DNA of 64,000 bases from an uncultured Tolumonas sp. GTDB taxonomy: Bacteria > Pseudomonadota > Gammaproteobacteria > Enterobacterales > Aeromonadaceae. The DNA lies in NCBI RefSeq assembly GCF_963678185.1, contig NZ_OY782757.1, forward strand, positions 124,001 to 188,000. Direction: 5' to 3'. Made by a program: the position numbers and the translations under genes. The notes beneath the pieces are model-generated. The model was not told the origin of the DNA. It ran no database searches and was given only the letters and a program-made list of their open reading frames with translations. Below are positions 63,226 to 64,000 of the stretch, piece by piece. The stretch's first letter is position 1. Each line of letters starts with the position of its first letter.

Positions 63226-63413
63226 TTGCTGTATCCTCAGGATGGTTTGTGATGTTTATAAGTATTTGCACCGCATTATAGAAGGTGTGACGCCTGACGA
63301 ATAGTCGCCATTTTGTTACCGCTCGTAATTTTTTCTCTTATTACTGATCCATATCAGGAACTTCACTTGAAAAAAAACAAAACGAAATAAAAAGTACTCG
63401 ATTTGTTAACAAG

Positions 63414-64000
63414 TTAGTTACGAAAACGGTTCCATAATTGACCAATCCATTCATGCAGCGCCATTTCAGAATACATAAGATAACGTCCGGATGGTAAATA
63501 ACCGTAGGCTGGAACCGGCAATTGTTGCTCTCTGCCTACATATTGTGCCGGTGCCGGGATCGGGTTCATACCTACCTGATGGAATAATGTCATGGCTCTG
63601 GGCATATGCGATGCGGAGGTAACCAGCGCAGTAGGGTGGTCGGAAATTAGCTGACTATCGCGAGTCACTTCCTCTTCTGTATCGCGAGCATTTTCAATCA
63701 ATGTCATATCATGCCGTGTTATGCCATTAGCTTCCGCGACACGAGCGTACATCTCTGCACCCGAAACCGGGTCGCCAGCAATGCTGCCAGAAAAAATCAT
63801 ATGTGCCTTAGGGTTCAGCCGTTTTATGCGTAAGGCTTCTTGTATCCTTGCACTGGCGGCTTCAGTGAGCTGACTTGCTAATGGCACTGACGGATCAGAT
63901 ACATGACCGTGACCTAACACAATAATAAAATCGACGGGCTGATTATCAGGAAACGCGGGGTACATTTGCTCTAATGGCCGATTGAGCATCACACTGGTTG
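63414..64000 (-). CDS. elyC: ElyC/SanA/YdcF (DUF218) envelope protein, N-terminus cut by window edge
   Basis: The frame stays open to the last base, so the N-terminal membrane helices are missing. The visible 195 residues hold the DUF218 domain: VDFIIVLGHGHVSDPSVPLASQL, KAHMIFSGS, ENARDTEEEV, ALVTSASHMPRAMTLFHQVGMNPIPAPAQ. RPLEQMYPAF before the domain aligns with E. coli ElyC (RPIESTYPTW), a membrane-anchored factor for envelope biogenesis and undecaprenyl-phosphate metabolism. Start codons within the fragment (GTG 63992, ATG 63989) are probably internal. Confidence 0.85.
   Translation of the reverse strand, partial: TSVMLNRPLEQMYPAFPDNQPVDFIIVLGHGHVSDPSVPLASQLTEAASARIQEALRIKRLNPKAHMIFSGSIAGDPVSGAEMYARVAEANGITRHDMTLIENARDTEEEVTRDSQLISDHPTALVTSASHMPRAMTLFHQVGMNPIPAPAQYVGREQQLPVPAYGYLPSGRYLMYSEMALHEWIGQLWNRFRN

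Overview
The window reads as one contiguous piece of a gamma-proteobacterial chromosome with moderate G+C, dense housekeeping genes, and no prophage, integron, insertion sequence or CRISPR array that I could find. Gene content and order point to the Vibrio/Aeromonas side of the class: rlmKL-uup-DUF3466-rmf-fabA-lonB-like, motY next to rnt, rnfABCDGE-nth, LuxO, and an extra secD-secF pair away from yajC. A Tolumonas- or Aeromonas-like member of the Aeromonadales is my best guess; no species can be fixed from sequence alone.

Layout. 1-3776 is the most unusual block: the 3' part of luxO, then a FIST-domain (NosP-like) sensor and a hybrid histidine kinase with its own Hpt domain, apparently one operon. 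3.8-14.2 kb: DEAD-box helicase, aroG, hxpB, norM, yaeP, a degenerate YniA-type kinase, pilU, a DMT exporter, rsuA and an HD-GYP phosphodiesterase. 14.3-24.5 kb: initiator tRNA-fMet, rlmKL-uup-DUF3466, rmf, fabA, a Lon-family protease, a GcvB-like small RNA candidate and tapT. 24.6-29.9 kb: a secreted GH3 beta-glucosidase and a LysR/MFS divergent pair. 29.9-38.4 kb: secF-secD, small unknowns, a LysE exporter, and yfaE-nrdB-nrdA behind two NrdR boxes. 38.4-48.5 kb: a MupP-like phosphatase with ubiG, gyrA, a lysozyme-inhibitor-like protein, glgX, dusC, rnt, uraA. 48.6-56.2 kb: motY with a sigma-28 promoter, gloA, nth, rnfEGDCBA. 56.3-64 kb: DMT exporter, DUF2750, YgjP-like protease, VF530, yfcA, an OLD-family nuclease, pfkA, tpiA and a truncated elyC.

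How parts fit together. Several products belong to a sodium-motive-force economy (Rnf pump, MotY of Na+-driven stators, NorM, possibly the second SecDF). Signalling genes (LuxO relay, HD-GYP, PilU) suggest control of the motile/sessile switch. The same perfect 14-bp LacI-type palindrome lies about 70 nt upstream of both the GH3 beta-glucosidase and hxpB, suggesting one sugar-responsive regulator. Most transcription units end in clear hairpin terminators, which are listed. All assignments rest on motifs and remembered family members; no database search was run.
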